Of a stretch of 64,000 bases of DNA, positions 11,213-21,727 are shown in pieces. The first letter of the stretch is position 1. Every line of letters starts with the position of its first letter. The position numbers and the translations under genes are program-made. Source of the DNA: Diphasiastrum complanatum (taxonomy: Eukaryota; Streptophyta; Lycopodiopsida; Lycopodiales; Lycopodiaceae); assembly GCA_029204225.1 (NCBI GenBank), contig MU832111.1:1-64000 (forward strand), written 5' to 3'. The notes beneath the pieces are model-generated. The model was not told the DNA's origin. It did no database searches and was given only the letters and a program-made list of their open reading frames with translations.

Positions 11213-14200
11213 ATGACCACTCCTCAGGGACCTGATCAACCCCCGGAGAGAGGCTTCGACGAACTTGAAACAGAAGCCTTGGCTTACAGAAAAGGGAAGG
11301 AACCCATGGAAGTGGAAGAACAGGAACAGTTCGCCGAAGAACTCGACGAACTGGTTACCAAGGAGCAGTTCCTCCAATTGGTAACAGAAGTGGATGAACT
11401 GAAGTTGGCATTAGCCAATTTCAAGTCCAGTGTGGACGACTCGTTCGCTGAACTCAAAAACTTGTTTTTGAGTTCCGCGAAAGGAAGCCTTCCCTCCACT
11501 TCTCAGTTATCCCCTTCTCCACTTCCATCAGTTTCGGGTGAGACTTTACGGTCTCACCCCAGTGTTTTTAAAGATTTAAAGCCTCCTACTTTTAATGGGG
11601 AAGAGAAGGATAGAAATGCAGATATTCTACAAACCTTCCTCAGCAAATGGAAGAACATTCATGCTCTTAAACAGACCCCTGACCATTTGCAAGCAATTGA
11701 GGCCAGTCTTTCTTTAGGGCCTATGGCCTATAAGTGGTGGTTAAATCTCCAGGAGACTGGGCAGACTCCCCGGTCATGGAAAGCTTTTGAAGAAGCTTTC
11801 CTAAGAGAATTTCTACCAGAGAATGAACTTGATAGAGCCTGGGAAGCCTGGGAAAGAACAGTAATGGACAAGTCCCTCATCCAATATATCTCGCAGTATC
11901 GAGAGGCAATTTTAAAGATTAAAAATATGGATGACTATCAAAAAATCAGGGGATTTGTCCGTGGCCTCAAAGATGAATATAAAGTAGAGGTCCAGAGAAA
12001 CTCGCCTACTACCCTTGAGCAAGCTCTCAGATATGCTCAAATCTATGATGATTCAGTGGGTAGGAAGAGAGCGAGACAGCAACCACTTTCTGAGCAGCTT
12101 CCTCAGAAAGACTTTCAATTTAAAAAGAAATTTTTAAAAAGAAAGAAAGAAGATAAATTTAAAGGTGAAGCTCCTCAGAAACGCCCTTCACTCATACAGC
12201 CCTTAAAACCAGATGATTTTGAGAAAGCCAAACAAGAACGTTTGTGCTTTGTGTGTATGGGCAAGGGACACACAGTCAGACAGTGTCCCAAGGGGCCTTT
12301 CACTAAAAAAGATAAAAAACAAGTTCATCTTGTTCAGACTGTATGTTTCCCCAGTGACTCGGCAGCTTCCGAGATCAAAGTGTATCATGAAGATCATGAA
12401 CACTGTTGCCAGCTGACCTCTGCAATGCTAGCGAGACCCTTCAGCTTTGGGCCGCATGACCTAGTACGTATGCATGGGAAAGTTGGTAACCAGTCAGTAA
12501 GAGTCATGGTTGATGATGGGGCAACCCATAATTTCATCAACCACACCCTGGTTAAAAAGCTTAAACTACCAGAAGTACCTAGTCAGCATAGGTACATAGT
12601 TTCATTAGCTAAGGGTGAAGATAAAAAAATATGGGAAACTATGGTAAGTAAGTTAAATCTTGGTATTCAGGGGTACCAAGATCAAATAAAATTTCAGATA
12701 ATGCACCTGGATCGAACAGACATTGTTCTCGGGAGAGATTGGCTCTACAGTTTAGGACCTTCCCTCCACAGAAACTATCAGGAGAACACCCTCAGCTTTC
12801 AGTATAAAGGCCGAGAGATCCAGTTGCATGGGGAGCATGATGTTCCCAACAGCCCTATGGTCTGCAGTTCAGAGCTCTGTCAGCTAATCGGAGACGAAAA
12901 CCATCAGGTATTCTTATGTGACTTTCAGTTTATTCCTGAAGTTTCTATTTCCAGTTCTATTCAGCAGAAAATCAGTAAATTAGAAACTTTATTGTCTAAA
13001 TTTAAAGATGTTTTTCCTGAAGATTTGCCACATGGTTTACCACCTAGCAGAGAGGTAGATCATGTAATAAACCTAGTACCAGGTACAGCACCTGTTTCTA
13101 AACCTCCGTATCGGGTCAGCCGAACAGAGGATGAAGAAATAACTAGGCAGTTAACAGACTATCTTGGGAAAGGCCAAATTCAGACCAGTAGTTCACCATG
13201 GGCCTCACCAGTCCTATTGGTGAAAAAGAAGGAGGGGTCTATGCGTCTTTGCGTAGATTACAGAGCCCTCAATAAAGTCACAATTAAGAATAAATACCCT
13301 ATGCCTCGGGCAGACGAGTTGTTTGATCAACTCGACGGGGCTAAGTTTTTCAGCAAAATAGACCTCAGATCGGGATATCATCAAGTCCGTATAAAATCGG
13401 AAGATGTCTCGAAAACAGCTTTTAGGACTCGTCACGGTCATTATGAGTTTAAGGTGATGCCATTTGGGCTCACAAATGCTCCAGCTACCTTTATGACCTT
13501 GATGAACAGTGTCCTCAGACCATACTTGGGTAAATTTGTAGTCGTATTTTTAGATGACATCCTCATTTACAGCAAAACCAGGAAGGAGCATCTAAAACAC
13601 CTCAGAAAGGTGTTTCGACTGCTCAGAAAGCATAAGCTTTATGCTAAACAATCCAAGTGTGAATTCTTCGTTGAAGAAGTAGCATATTTGGGTCACATTA
13701 TCTCTTCAGATGGGATTAAGATGGACCCAAATAAGGTTAAAGCCATACTCAGTTGGCTGAGACCTCAGAATATTTTGGAACTTCAAATCTTTCTTGGTCT
13801 GGCGGGATATTACAGACGATTTGTCAAGGAATATGCTCAGATAGCAGTCCCTATGACAAATCTCCTTAAGGGGAAGGGAAAGGAGTTCATTTGGGAGTCC
13901 GCACAACAGGAGAGCTTTGATGCTCTCAAAACAGCCTTAGCTACAGCACCAGTTTTAAAGGTCGTCGACCCCAATCAGCCATTTGTGGTCGAAACAGATG
14001 CTAGCGACTTTGCAGTAGGTGCTGTGCTAACTCAGGGTGGACGACCAGTTGCGTTCGAGAGTAAAAAACTCGAGCCAGCACAGACTAGGTATAGTGCCTA
14101 TGAAAAGGAACTCTTTTCTATAGTCCATGCCCTTAAGACTTGGAGGCATTATTTGTATGGTGCCAACTTTGAGGTCCTGACAGACCATGAGAGTCTCAGA

Positions 14201-15463
14201 TACCTTTGTAATCAACCTGAGCTTAGAGGTCGGAAAGCTCGTTGGGCAGAGTTGATGCAAGAGTTTGACATGTCTATCAGATATAGGCGTGGAAAATTCA
14301 ATACAGTAGCAGATGCCCTTAGCAGAATGCCTATGATAAACGAGCTGAGTTTTACTCAGATTCGTAATGAGTTACTCGAGTCCTTGAGAGGGAAATGCCA
14401 GCATGATGCATTCTTCTCTATTATCTGGAACTCAGTCCAGAACAGACAGTTACAGACTCCAGAACCAGTTTCCGGGGCTGGTGCCAGTTCATCCAAGAAT
14501 ACGGCAGCTTCCGTTGAGGATGATGATGAGTCCGAGTATACGTCATCAGATGACGTTGAGGATTCTGAGCCTGTATTACCCAAGCAAACCCCAGTGGTTG
14601 AGGGTCAGTTGACTCAAGGATTCAAATGGAAACAGTATTCCATTCAGGATGAGTACTTGCTCTATAGAGATAGAGTATGTGTCCCCAATTCAGAGGATTA
14701 TAGGCAGCAGGTCCTATATGAATGTCATGACAATCCTAGCGCGGGACACCCAGGCATACAGAAGACCTATGAGCTTCTTCGTAGGCAATTTTTCTGGCCC
14801 AGTATGAAAAAGGACGTCCACCAGTATGTAACCAGTTGCCAGAAATGTCAAGTAAATAAAGCAGAGCGTTTAAAGGCAGGAGGGTTGTTGCATCCCTTAG
14901 AAATACCAGCTGGTAAATGGGAGAGTATCTCCATGGATTTTATAGTAGGCCTGCCTAAAACCCAAAAGCGTAATGACGCTATATGGGTCACAGTTGACCG
15001 TCTGACCAAAATGGCTCATTTTATTCCGACCAAAACAACCGTTAGAGCTCCAGAGTTAGCGAGGTTGTTTGTAGACGGGCTATTTAAATTGTACGGTCTA
15101 CCTTCCGGCATAGTCAGCGACCGGGACAGTAAGTTTACTGGAAATTTTTGGAAGGCAGTATTCCATCATCTCCATACTAAACTTAATATGAGTACCACCG
15201 ACCATCCACAGACGGACGGTCAAACAGAAAGGGTAAATCAAGTGCTGGAGGATATGCTTCGTGCATACGTCAGCAAGAAGCAGACTAATTGGGAGGAGTA
15301 TCTCTCGATATTAGAGTTTGCTTACAACAGTACCAAACATTCAGCTACGGGATACAGCCCATTTATGCTGATGTACGGTTTTCAGCCACGCTCACCCACA
15401 GCTGTAGGGTTTAAACAAGAAAAAGTTTTTAGAAGACCTAAACCAGATGATAGAACATGCTAA
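11213..15463 (+). CDS. Gag-pol polyprotein of the chromovirus
   Basis: One open frame of 1416 residues. In order: an acidic coiled N-terminus, the gag core (about residues 110-270), a CX2CX4HX4C zinc knuckle (C345 to C358), an aspartic protease (VDDGATHN, catalytic Asp about 434), reverse transcriptase ([10 protein letters not shown] near 679, FLDD at 779-782), RNase H (TDASDFAVG near 927, DHESL), the integrase HHCC zinc region (about 1170-1215) and the integrase core with D1242, D1303 and E1339 (the DX35E spacing). All catalytic residues that I can check are present. The frame then ends abruptly at residue 1416, before the integrase C-terminal domain, which continues in another frame from 15447. 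A one-base indel near 15430-15447 is the simplest cause. Confidence 0.96.
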   Translation: MTTPQGPDQPPERGFDELETEALAYRKGKEPMEVEEQEQFAEELDELVTKEQFLQLVTEVDELKLALANFKSSVDDSFAELKNLFLSSAKGSLPSTSQLSPSPLPSVSGETLRSHPSVFKDLKPPTFNGEEKDRNADILQTFLSKWKNIHALKQTPDHLQAIEASLSLGPMAYKWWLNLQETGQTPRSWKAFEEAFLREFLPENELDRAWEAWERTVMDKSLIQYISQYREAILKIKNMDDYQKIRGFVRGLKDEYKVEVQRNSPTTLEQALRYAQIYDDSVGRKRARQQPLSEQLPQKDFQFKKKFLKRKKEDKFKGEAPQKRPSLIQPLKPDDFEKAKQERLCFVCMGKGHTVRQCPKGPFTKKDKKQVHLVQTVCFPSDSAASEIKVYHEDHEHCCQLTSAMLARPFSFGPHDLVRMHGKVGNQSVRVMVDDGATHNFINHTLVKKLKLPEVPSQHRYIVSLAKGEDKKIWETMVSKLNLGIQGYQDQIKFQIMHLDRTDIVLGRDWLYSLGPSLHRNYQENTLSFQYKGREIQLHGEHDVPNSPMVCSSELCQLIGDENHQVFLCDFQFIPEVSISSSIQQKISKLETLLSKFKDVFPEDLPHGLPPSREVDHVINLVPGTAPVSKPPYRVSRTEDEEITRQLTDYLGKGQIQTSSSPWASPVLLVKKKEGSMRLCVDYRALNKVTIKNKYPMPRADELFDQLDGAKFFSKIDLRSGYHQVRIKSEDVSKTAFRTRHGHYEFKVMPFGLTNAPATFMTLMNSVLRPYLGKFVVVFLDDILIYSKTRKEHLKHLRKVFRLLRKHKLYAKQSKCEFFVEEVAYLGHIISSDGIKMDPNKVKAILSWLRPQNILELQIFLGLAGYYRRFVKEYAQIAVPMTNLLKGKGKEFIWESAQQESFDALKTALATAPVLKVVDPNQPFVVETDASDFAVGAVLTQGGRPVAFESKKLEPAQTRYSAYEKELFSIVHALKTWRHYLYGANFEVLTDHESLRYLCNQPELRGRKARWAELMQEFDMSIRYRRGKFNTVADALSRMPMINELSFTQIRNELLESLRGKCQHDAFFSIIWNSVQNRQLQTPEPVSGAGASSSKNTAASVEDDDESEYTSSDDVEDSEPVLPKQTPVVEGQLTQGFKWKQYSIQDEYLLYRDRVCVPNSEDYRQQVLYECHDNPSAGHPGIQKTYELLRRQFFWPSMKKDVHQYVTSCQKCQVNKAERLKAGGLLHPLEIPAGKWESISMDFIVGLPKTQKRNDAIWVTVDRLTKMAHFIPTKTTVRAPELARLFVDGLFKLYGLPSGIVSDRDSKFTGNFWKAVFHHLHTKLNMSTTDHPQTDGQTERVNQVLEDMLRAYVSKKQTNWEEYLSILEFAYNSTKHSATGYSPFMLMYGFQPRSPTAVGFKQEKVFRRPKPDDRTC

Positions 15464-15974
15464 GCGTAGCATTAGACAATCCCAGGATCGAGCCAGGCAT
15501 TATGCAGATCCACACAGACGGGATGTGCAGTTCTCCACTGGTGAGAAAGTCTACTTGAGAGTCCCAATTGACTCTAAAACCCTCAAATCAGGAGTGTGTG
15601 CTAAGTTGTCTCCAAGGTATTGTGGTCCCTTTACCATCAGTAGGAGACTAGGCGAGGTCACCTATGAACTAGAACTCCCACACAGCAGTAAGGTTTTTCC
15701 AGTCTTTCATGTAAGTCAGTTACGAAAAGCCTTAACCAGATCAGATAATCTGGTAGGGGACAGTGTTCTAGTTCTCCCATTGGATCCTCAACAACCTCCA
15801 CATGAACCAGAGGAAATTCTTGATAGTAGAGAGACGCAGACTCGTCATACTCTATACCGAGAATATCTGGTTAAGTGGAATGATCAGCCTGTTGAGAATG
15901 CCACTTGGGAAAGAGGCAGTGTCCTTCGCAAGATTTTTCCAGACTTTGTCTTAGAGGACCAAGACGGTTCTTAA
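15447..15974 (+). CDS. Integrase tail plus C-terminal chromodomain (shifted frame)
   Basis: The 175-residue frame overlaps the end of gag-pol in a different register. It begins with the [13 protein letters not shown] segment that normally follows the integrase core, passes through the GPF/Y region ([19 protein letters not shown]) and ends in a chromodomain-like block ([24 protein letters not shown]). The chromodomain places the element among the chromoviruses; it is known to guide integration to marked chromatin. Because this part is out of frame with the core, it would need frameshifting or complementation. I treat the shift as a recent mutation, since members of this lineage normally use one frame. 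Confidence 0.9.
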   Translation: MIEHAKRSIRQSQDRARHYADPHRRDVQFSTGEKVYLRVPIDSKTLKSGVCAKLSPRYCGPFTISRRLGEVTYELELPHSSKVFPVFHVSQLRKALTRSDNLVGDSVLVLPLDPQQPPHEPEEILDSRETQTRHTLYREYLVKWNDQPVENATWERGSVLRKIFPDFVLEDQDGS

Positions 15975-15985
15975 GGGGGAGGGAG
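15973..15985 (+). other. Polypurine tract of the chromovirus
   Basis: A run of purines (AAGGGGGAGGGAG) directly abuts the 3' LTR start TGTTACG. This is the expected second-strand primer. Confidence 0.93.
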
Positions 15986-16343
15986 TGTTACGAGCTCGTA
16001 ACCAGTGCCGAACCCTAGGGAACACAGATAGGTCAGATACCACAGTCAGGGTCGTGTCCAGTGTACATGACCAACAGGGCAAGACAGTGTGAGTAGTGTG
16101 CCCCAGCACGGTCCATAGCCATGGCGGGCCTAACACAGCCTAGGGACCCTGTCAGCAGGATAGGGCCCCCAGTTGGGTCCCGACGTGCAGTCGGCCACGT
16201 CAGTGCCACGTGGCCGACACTTGGCAGTAGCATGCTACCAGTCCTCACACTGGGCTAGGAGGGGCTTACTCTATATCAGGGAGTAGGCAAGGTTGGGTGA
16301 CTCAGTTAGTGTTTGCCCTACTGTGGTGTTAAGATCTATTACA
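15986..16343 (+). repeat. 3' LTR of the chromovirus
   Basis: 358 bp, identical to 10145-10502 except for A in place of G in the GTTAAGATC motif near the end. It is followed at once by the second copy of the GCTAG target duplication. Confidence 0.97.
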
Positions 16344-16348
16344 GCTAG

Positions 16349-17037
16349 CTTGGGATCTTTATGCATTATCTAAAGTCACTTCCAACAAATACTATTTGGC
16401 ACTCATGGTACCTTCAATAACTTGAAACTTTTTCAAACCTCCTATTTGTACTCAACGAACACTCCAAGTTTAAATAGCTAGCTTGAGGTTTCTTTGTGAA
16501 TATTATGTGTCTACTACTACATGGAGGTGGCACTCATGGTCTATCAAACCGGCATCGGTTCTCCCTATAGATTGCGTCTCTTATAGTCATTTATGCTTCA
16601 TTGATACAATCTTCGTAGATTGAGTCTATAACTTGGTATTGAAGCAGTTTCCTTCCTTGGTGGAAGTGCTAGTTTTTTCCACACTTGGTGGTTAATCTTT
16701 TGTGCACTTTCATGACATTCATAATGTGTTCTTTAAGAACAAATAAGGGAGCAGTTTGAAATGGCCAAAAGGTGGTTCATTGAAGAACATATTTACATCT
16801 AAAAAGCGAGTTATCAATCCAGTTACCAAATCCATGATTCAAACTGTTGACAAGAGTCTGGGCCCTTCATGTGTATTGAAGTAAGAAAACCAAATCACCT
16901 TGCCCAGATTACCAAGATACTTATTCTCATTCTATTGTTTCTAACATCCCTAATCTTTAACTTATTATTTAATTAGACAACAATGGGTGACATCCAACCT
17001 CCTTCACCTTGTAAGATGAAGAATAAACAGAAAGGAC
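16349..17037. other. Intron sequence right of the chromovirus; no gene seen
   Basis: This continues the interrupted intron: GCTAGCTTGGG follows the element directly. It is AT-rich with no supported coding or RNA feature. Confidence 0.5.
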
Positions 17038-17234
17038 TAAGAGCGACTTTCCATGCTTAGCCCCTCACCCAGGCATGGTGACGTTTTTCAACAGCACGGG
17101 TGAGCAGGTTTGCATATTTCACAGAAATCAGGTCTTGGAGAGAACAGGTGACCCGTCCCGTTCTCTCAGGTGAAATCATGACGTAAGATGACGTAGCGCC
17201 CGGGTGAGGGAATGAGCATGGAAAGAGCTCCCTA
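17038..17234. mobile_element. MITE-like foldback element
   Basis: About 197 bp with long inverted ends. The left arm (17038-17074) carries TTTCCATGC...CCCTCACCC; the right arm (17198-17234) is its near-complement (GGGTGAGGG...GCATGGAAA). The inner part shows no coding. The ends lie at TAA/TTA, which would suit a Harbinger/Tourist-type 3-bp target, but this is not proven. It lies about 140 bp inside the intron from the SURP exon donor, so a transcript of the host gene would carry a strong hairpin there. Confidence 0.65.
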
Positions 17235-17377
17235 ACACTTTACCGCTTTAGCTTTAATCAAAAAAGGAAACACGAGTTATGGAAACCCACAGAAATTACT
17301 GTGGTTACAAGCGAGGAAACCCAACAAAGGACTTAGCTCCCCCATCCAAAAAGCACCTAAGACATTAACGGCCATAC

Positions 17378-18452
17378 CTTCCATGTCAACATCTGATCCT
17401 ACAGGAGCTGCTGTTACTGCTCCATCACTCACTGGGGACTGCTGCAGCTGGATAGCAAATTCTCCGTTAGACCAGGTTTTGTTCGCCAGAGCACGCTTTC
17501 TCCATTGGTAGTACTCACACCCCAGGGAGGCATCAGTTCCAAGCTTGCCTCCAAATAAAAATGAGAAATTTGGATCTGCACCCTGAAACCTTTTAGCCAT
17601 GTCCTCAAACTGATGTCCATTTCTGACGACAAATGTAGACAAAATTTCTATGTTCTTTAGCATGTCCAAGTTCTGTGGCTTTGGGGGTGCTTTCAGCAAC
17701 GTAGGAGCTGGTAAAGATCTTGAAGGGCACGGAGAACGCCAAGGAACTTGGGCAGGGGATCGCAAAGGCAATAAGCAGTTTATTTCGGCAGCTAGAAATC
17801 TTGCAATTTTAGCAGGAGGGAAAGGAACATTGGTCTGCTTACTAAAGGGAAATTGGCTATTGGAAGTAGAAGGTAAAGACTCTACATTTGTGGGAGGCTG
17901 GCAAAGAACTGGTTCATGGACTCTCACTGAGGAAGAGATGATGTGATCAGGAGCTCTGAATGTCACCATTCTGGGAAAACAGCAAGGCTGAGCCATAGCT
18001 CCCAGAGAAGAAGGGAGGTTGGATTCAGAAATAAAAGATGCAGCCACTCTTGCAGGGAGGCTAGGAATCGGGACCGGAGGCCTCAAGGAAGTGGGGAAAT
18101 TGGGTAGAGGAAAAGAAGGGTTAGCCATTCCGGGAGGAGGGCATGGAAAGAGAGCCATGGTTTTGGTGGACTGAGGAAAACTACACGAGGCATGGGTTGG
18201 CAACGACTGAGGCAAGACACAGTTTAGAGAATTGATCGCAGCGGTTGGGGGGTCAGAAGGAGGAGGACAAAGGCCTGGGGGAGGAGCAGTAGCTCTGCCA
18301 AAAGACGGAATCTGAACGTTTCTTGGAAGAAATGCAAAAGGCTGAGGGTCTGGGAGTGAGGGCAGATTTTGAAAAGGTGCAATAACGTCATTTGACATAA
18401 ATGGCCTCCCAGATGATGGCAATGCAGCAGCCATCCTCATCGGCATCTCCAT
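17378..18452 (-). CDS. First coding exon: Pro-rich N-terminus and SURP (SWAP) domain
   Basis: The start is taken at ATG 18452 (MEMPMRMAAAL); upstream in-frame sequence to 18494 looks like leader. The first 255 or so residues are rich in Pro, Ser and Phe. Residues about 263-322 form a SURP/SWAP module: a helix with NIEILSTFVVRNGHQFEDM, then DPNFSFLFGG and EYYQWRKRAL, the conserved pattern of splicing-factor SURP repeats. The exon ends at ATGGAAG/GTATGG (17378/17377) leaving one base, which fits the exon at 8676. SURP modules bind SF1-type partners and act in pre-mRNA splicing. Combined with the C-terminal SRI-like block, the protein may link splicing to RNA polymerase II; that link is inference. 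Confidence 0.8.
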
Positions 18453-19793
18453 GAAAAAAACAAAGAGAGAGCTAACAAATGATTGCAGCCGCAATTCCTT
18501 AATGCAAGCTTAAACCGCTCTCTCATCAATCCCGAAGTAACTCGGGCACAAAACAGGTGCTCATGAAGAAATGGCACTAACTTTCACATAATCCCAACTG
18601 TCTGTTAATGCGCAAGTTGCAACCTCCTCCTGTAACTGCCAACCCTGTTCTTTGTTCTTACAGTTTGTTGCTTTAAGTGCTGTCACGCATATCCAGAAGT
18701 GCCTACCTGCAACTTCCATACCGTTGCAAAGAGGCTAAGAGGATGCTTGAAAAATCAAGTGTTCTATATATCCACATACATACATAGCCTTTGAATATGC
18801 TCATTCCTGAGATGTCTTCTTTCACTGCAGGAGTTGCATTGCAATCGTTTTAGCTCCTAGTTCCAAGCTTTCATGACTGTTTCAGAATTATAATTGTTCT
18901 TGCACTTTAAGAATTCTCATTCTTTTGACCACTTCAAGCTGCAGCTCATCACCAGAGAATGCCAGTGCTATATGGACATTGATATATCTTCTTTCTCAGA
19001 AAAAGAAAACAAAATTGAAGCAAGAAAAAGAATGGTGGTCTTCTATGGAAGTATAAAAAATGCGAGTTTACATTGCATAGAACAATTGATGGGCATTTCT
19101 GATCTTGTTACAGAGAAGCGATTTGCTTGCTTTTCATCATCAATTGATCCTGTTTGATGAATGGAAAGAATGAATGAGGCAGCGATTCTCATGACAAGTT
19201 ATTAGCAGGGCTGCCGATTCTTCGTTAAAAACAGGCATCGTAATATGCCAGAACGCGCTACAAGAAAAGCATATCAAAGAAATTGTCGGGTGCCCTTGAG
19301 GCGTGAAGGTCGACCTTCATGCATCAGGCAGAGCGTCAGAGCAATCATACTCTTTCTGTATGCGGCCGATTTCTGCCTGCATCTGCGTAGAATCAAAAAA
19401 CGCACCTTCTTCTACATGCGAATGCTGCCTGTGTGTTTATTATAAGCTTCACGCCAAACTGCTTCACATATAAAGCAATCATTAGTCTTTCTCTCAAAGT
19501 GTAGATAAAACTTTCAAAGAGCATCAATTCCAGATAAATGTAAGCACCTAGAACAGAGCGAGAGCGCCCCCCAACGAAGTTCTTGCCACTACACAAGAGA
19601 ATCCCGTTCACACCCTCCCTCCTTCCTTTGTGGCTCTTCCAAGTTGGTTCAGCAGAGTAAGAAACCACCTGCTGTTTTTGGTGGATGCACGCACCGAAAG
19701 ATAGAGCATCAGCCACTCCTCCATGAATCAAATCTTTCGAGTATTCCTGGCCCTGCAATTTTGCATAACAATACAATTTATGTGCGGGTCTTA

Positions 19794-19854
19794 GGGCCTT
19801 CCTTGCTGGGAGGGCCCGTGCCCGAAGGCAGGCCCCAACCAACAAGGAAGGCCC
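19794..19854. repeat. GC-rich inverted repeat (12-bp arms)
   Basis: GGGCCTTCCTTG at 19794-19805 is perfectly complementary to CAAGGAAGGCCC at 19843-19854. The 37-base GC-rich loop also contains smaller self-complementary motifs (GGGCCCGTGCCCG). It is unusual in AT-rich surroundings; it may be the end of an unidentified element. Confidence 0.7.
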
Positions 19855-19991
19855 GAGGCCTTCCCCTGTATAATGCCATTGTGCGAACGTGGACACCGAT
19901 TTTTTTTTTTTTGAGTTGTACGGTACAACCACAAGCGTGGACTAGTTTTTTTCTTTTTTTCGCATTTATAATGCAAATTCTTTTACATTTG

Positions 19992-20054
19992 CGGTGGAAT
20001 GTGCATGTGGACAACCAATGACGGGCTGCCACATAGCACATGCACATTCCACCG
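19992..20054. repeat. Perfect 18-bp inverted repeat followed by GCACATTCC repeat patch
   Basis: CGGTGGAATGTGCATGTG (19992-20009) and its exact complement (20037-20054) flank a 27-base loop. The GCACATTCC motif of the right arm then recurs four to five times to about 20170, separated by AGAGAG runs. This looks like local amplification of the hairpin arm. Confidence 0.75.
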
Positions 20055-20920
20055 TAGAGAGGAGAGAGAACGCACATTCCATAGAGAGAGCGCACATTTT
20101 GTAGAGAGAGGAGAGAGAATGCACATTCCTTAGAGAACGCACATTCTAGAGAGAGAATGACATATTCCCGAGGGGAGAGAAAAGTGGATGGACATTCTGC
20201 TCCTGGAGGTGGTCCCAAAATACAAAAGAAACCTAAGCACATGGCATTACGTGAGAGAGAGGGAAAGAAACGAGCCATGAATTCTTGATGCAACGAGGTT
20301 TTGGAAAGTCGTTGCTTGTTGTACGACTTTCCAGTGGCAAGTTGCAATTTGAAAGGCGATAGAATGCCAAAGCCGGATTTGATGGGCTAAAGTTTCTTTT
20401 CAACATCTAAAGCATTCTTTCCTATCCTCACTCTCATAAGTTAATATTCTATGTATTTGGTAAGCAACCTCAGTGCTTAGCAGTGATCATATTAGGCCCG
20501 ACACAATCCATTGTTCGCCCTATGTTCAAAGACTTTATGGCAATCCTCGGCACTTCTATCAGAGATCAGCTTACACCTTCACAGCCACTAGTGTGGATGT
20601 TACCCAGGCTTTTTGCTAGTAAGCGAGTAAGCAATGTCTATGAGGAGCATTGTTCCTAGAATAATTTGCTAATCCCTTGGTGAGTGGCAACATCCACAAG
20701 CCATAAGATCCGCATATTATTTCAGGACGGACCCAATCCATGAACATTATCTAATGTGATGAATTTTTGGTTGCTTTTAACTATCAAGTATTGTAATTTG
20801 GCACTAATCTTTCAAGGTCCATAATTTGCTGACACAATATGTGCAATAGAGCAAAAGCCGCAAGAGCTTGCAAAAGTGGTCGAGGTCACAAAAGTCGTTG
20901 AGGCTGCAAAAGGAGACAAT

Positions 20921-21727
20921 TGATGAGGTTCATGAATCACGATTTGGATTTCGCAGTCGCGAAGCCTTCGCGAAGGAACCATGATCCTCTTGGGACTCGG
21001 ATGGAGTTCAGATGCGATCGCTGGACACTGCTAGCTGAATCACTCCTACAATCCTCCAGAATGTAGTCAGGCACAACAGATCTACGTATATAAAATTAAT
21101 GCAACATTTAACATAGTTTCAACCAAGGTGCGGAATTAAAATGAACAAGAAAACTCAGACACACGATTAACAGCAGAAGCATTTGCATTCGAGATCAGAC
21201 ACAACAAGAGAAATTATCTATATTGATCTTCCTCTGCTTTCTTCAAGCACTGCATACAAATCCACGCAGTGCGTTGGCATGGGAGAAATATGGTTCTCTC
21301 ACGAGTAATCGTCTCGCTTTACTAGCGGACAGTTGGATCTTTATGGATCCTGATCACTGAGCTCGTCTCACACGCAGGCGGACTTTTTGTCTATATTTCG
21401 CCTTGATTGCTTACTAGCATCAGACTACTACCTTACACTATATGTGTATTCCATTGATCTATATGTCAAGTATCATCTAGTAAGTATGGTCACTCTATGT
21501 AAATCTGAGATTAGAGTGATTAAGCATCTACAACTAATCAGTGAATTACAAGAGTGGCAGATTAGCCACGACCTAAAATGTATCTGCTGACGTCATACCA
21601 TATATCTGTACTTCTGGGTACTTGTATGATCTTGCTGGTACTATTTGGAGCGTGGAGGGCAGGAGAAGGTTTCGTTTCCATTGTTGGTTTCATTTTGGTC
21701 GTTTTCCTTCTCTTGTACTGGACCGCA
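20921..21727 (-). repeat. 3' LTR of the deleted copia element
   Basis: On the minus strand it begins TGCGGTCC and ends CCTCATCA, about 807 bp. The left segment (20921-21120) matches 22780-22985 and the right segment (21500-21727) matches 23000-23221; the middle is unique to this copy. It contains the palindrome TTCGCGAA. Confidence 0.82.

Larger units (their letters stand above)
10140..16348 (+). mobile_element. Complete young Ty3/gypsy chromovirus with 5-bp target duplication
   Basis: A complete LTR retrotransposon: TSD GCTAG (10140-10144 and 16344-16348), 5' LTR 10145-10502, primer-binding site 10504-10516, gag-pol, a polypurine tract at 15973-15985 and 3' LTR 15986-16343. Both LTRs are 358 bp and differ at a single base (G at 10491, A in the 3' copy), so the insertion is very recent. 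It lies in sense opposite to the host gene, inside the intron between 17378 and 8676. The only visible coding lesion is a one-base frame change just before the integrase tail and chromodomain, so this copy probably cannot make a full integrase by itself. Confidence 0.97.
18453..20920. other. Upstream region of the SURP gene and repeat-derived DNA; no gene supported
   Basis: The first several hundred bases should hold the 5' leader and promoter of the minus-strand gene, but no clear TATA or start signal was identified. ORFs at 18894-19157, 19393-19932, 19644-20021 and 19778-20347 overlap each other on both strands and lack family signatures. Two hairpins (19794-19854, 19992-20054) and a purine-rich GCACATTCC/AGAGAG repeat patch (20041-20170) stand out. 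Confidence 0.45.

Noticed and set aside
19393-20347. ORFs of 125-189 codons on both strands
   Set aside because: They overlap each other in several frames, run through hairpins and purine-rich repeats, and show no family signature.
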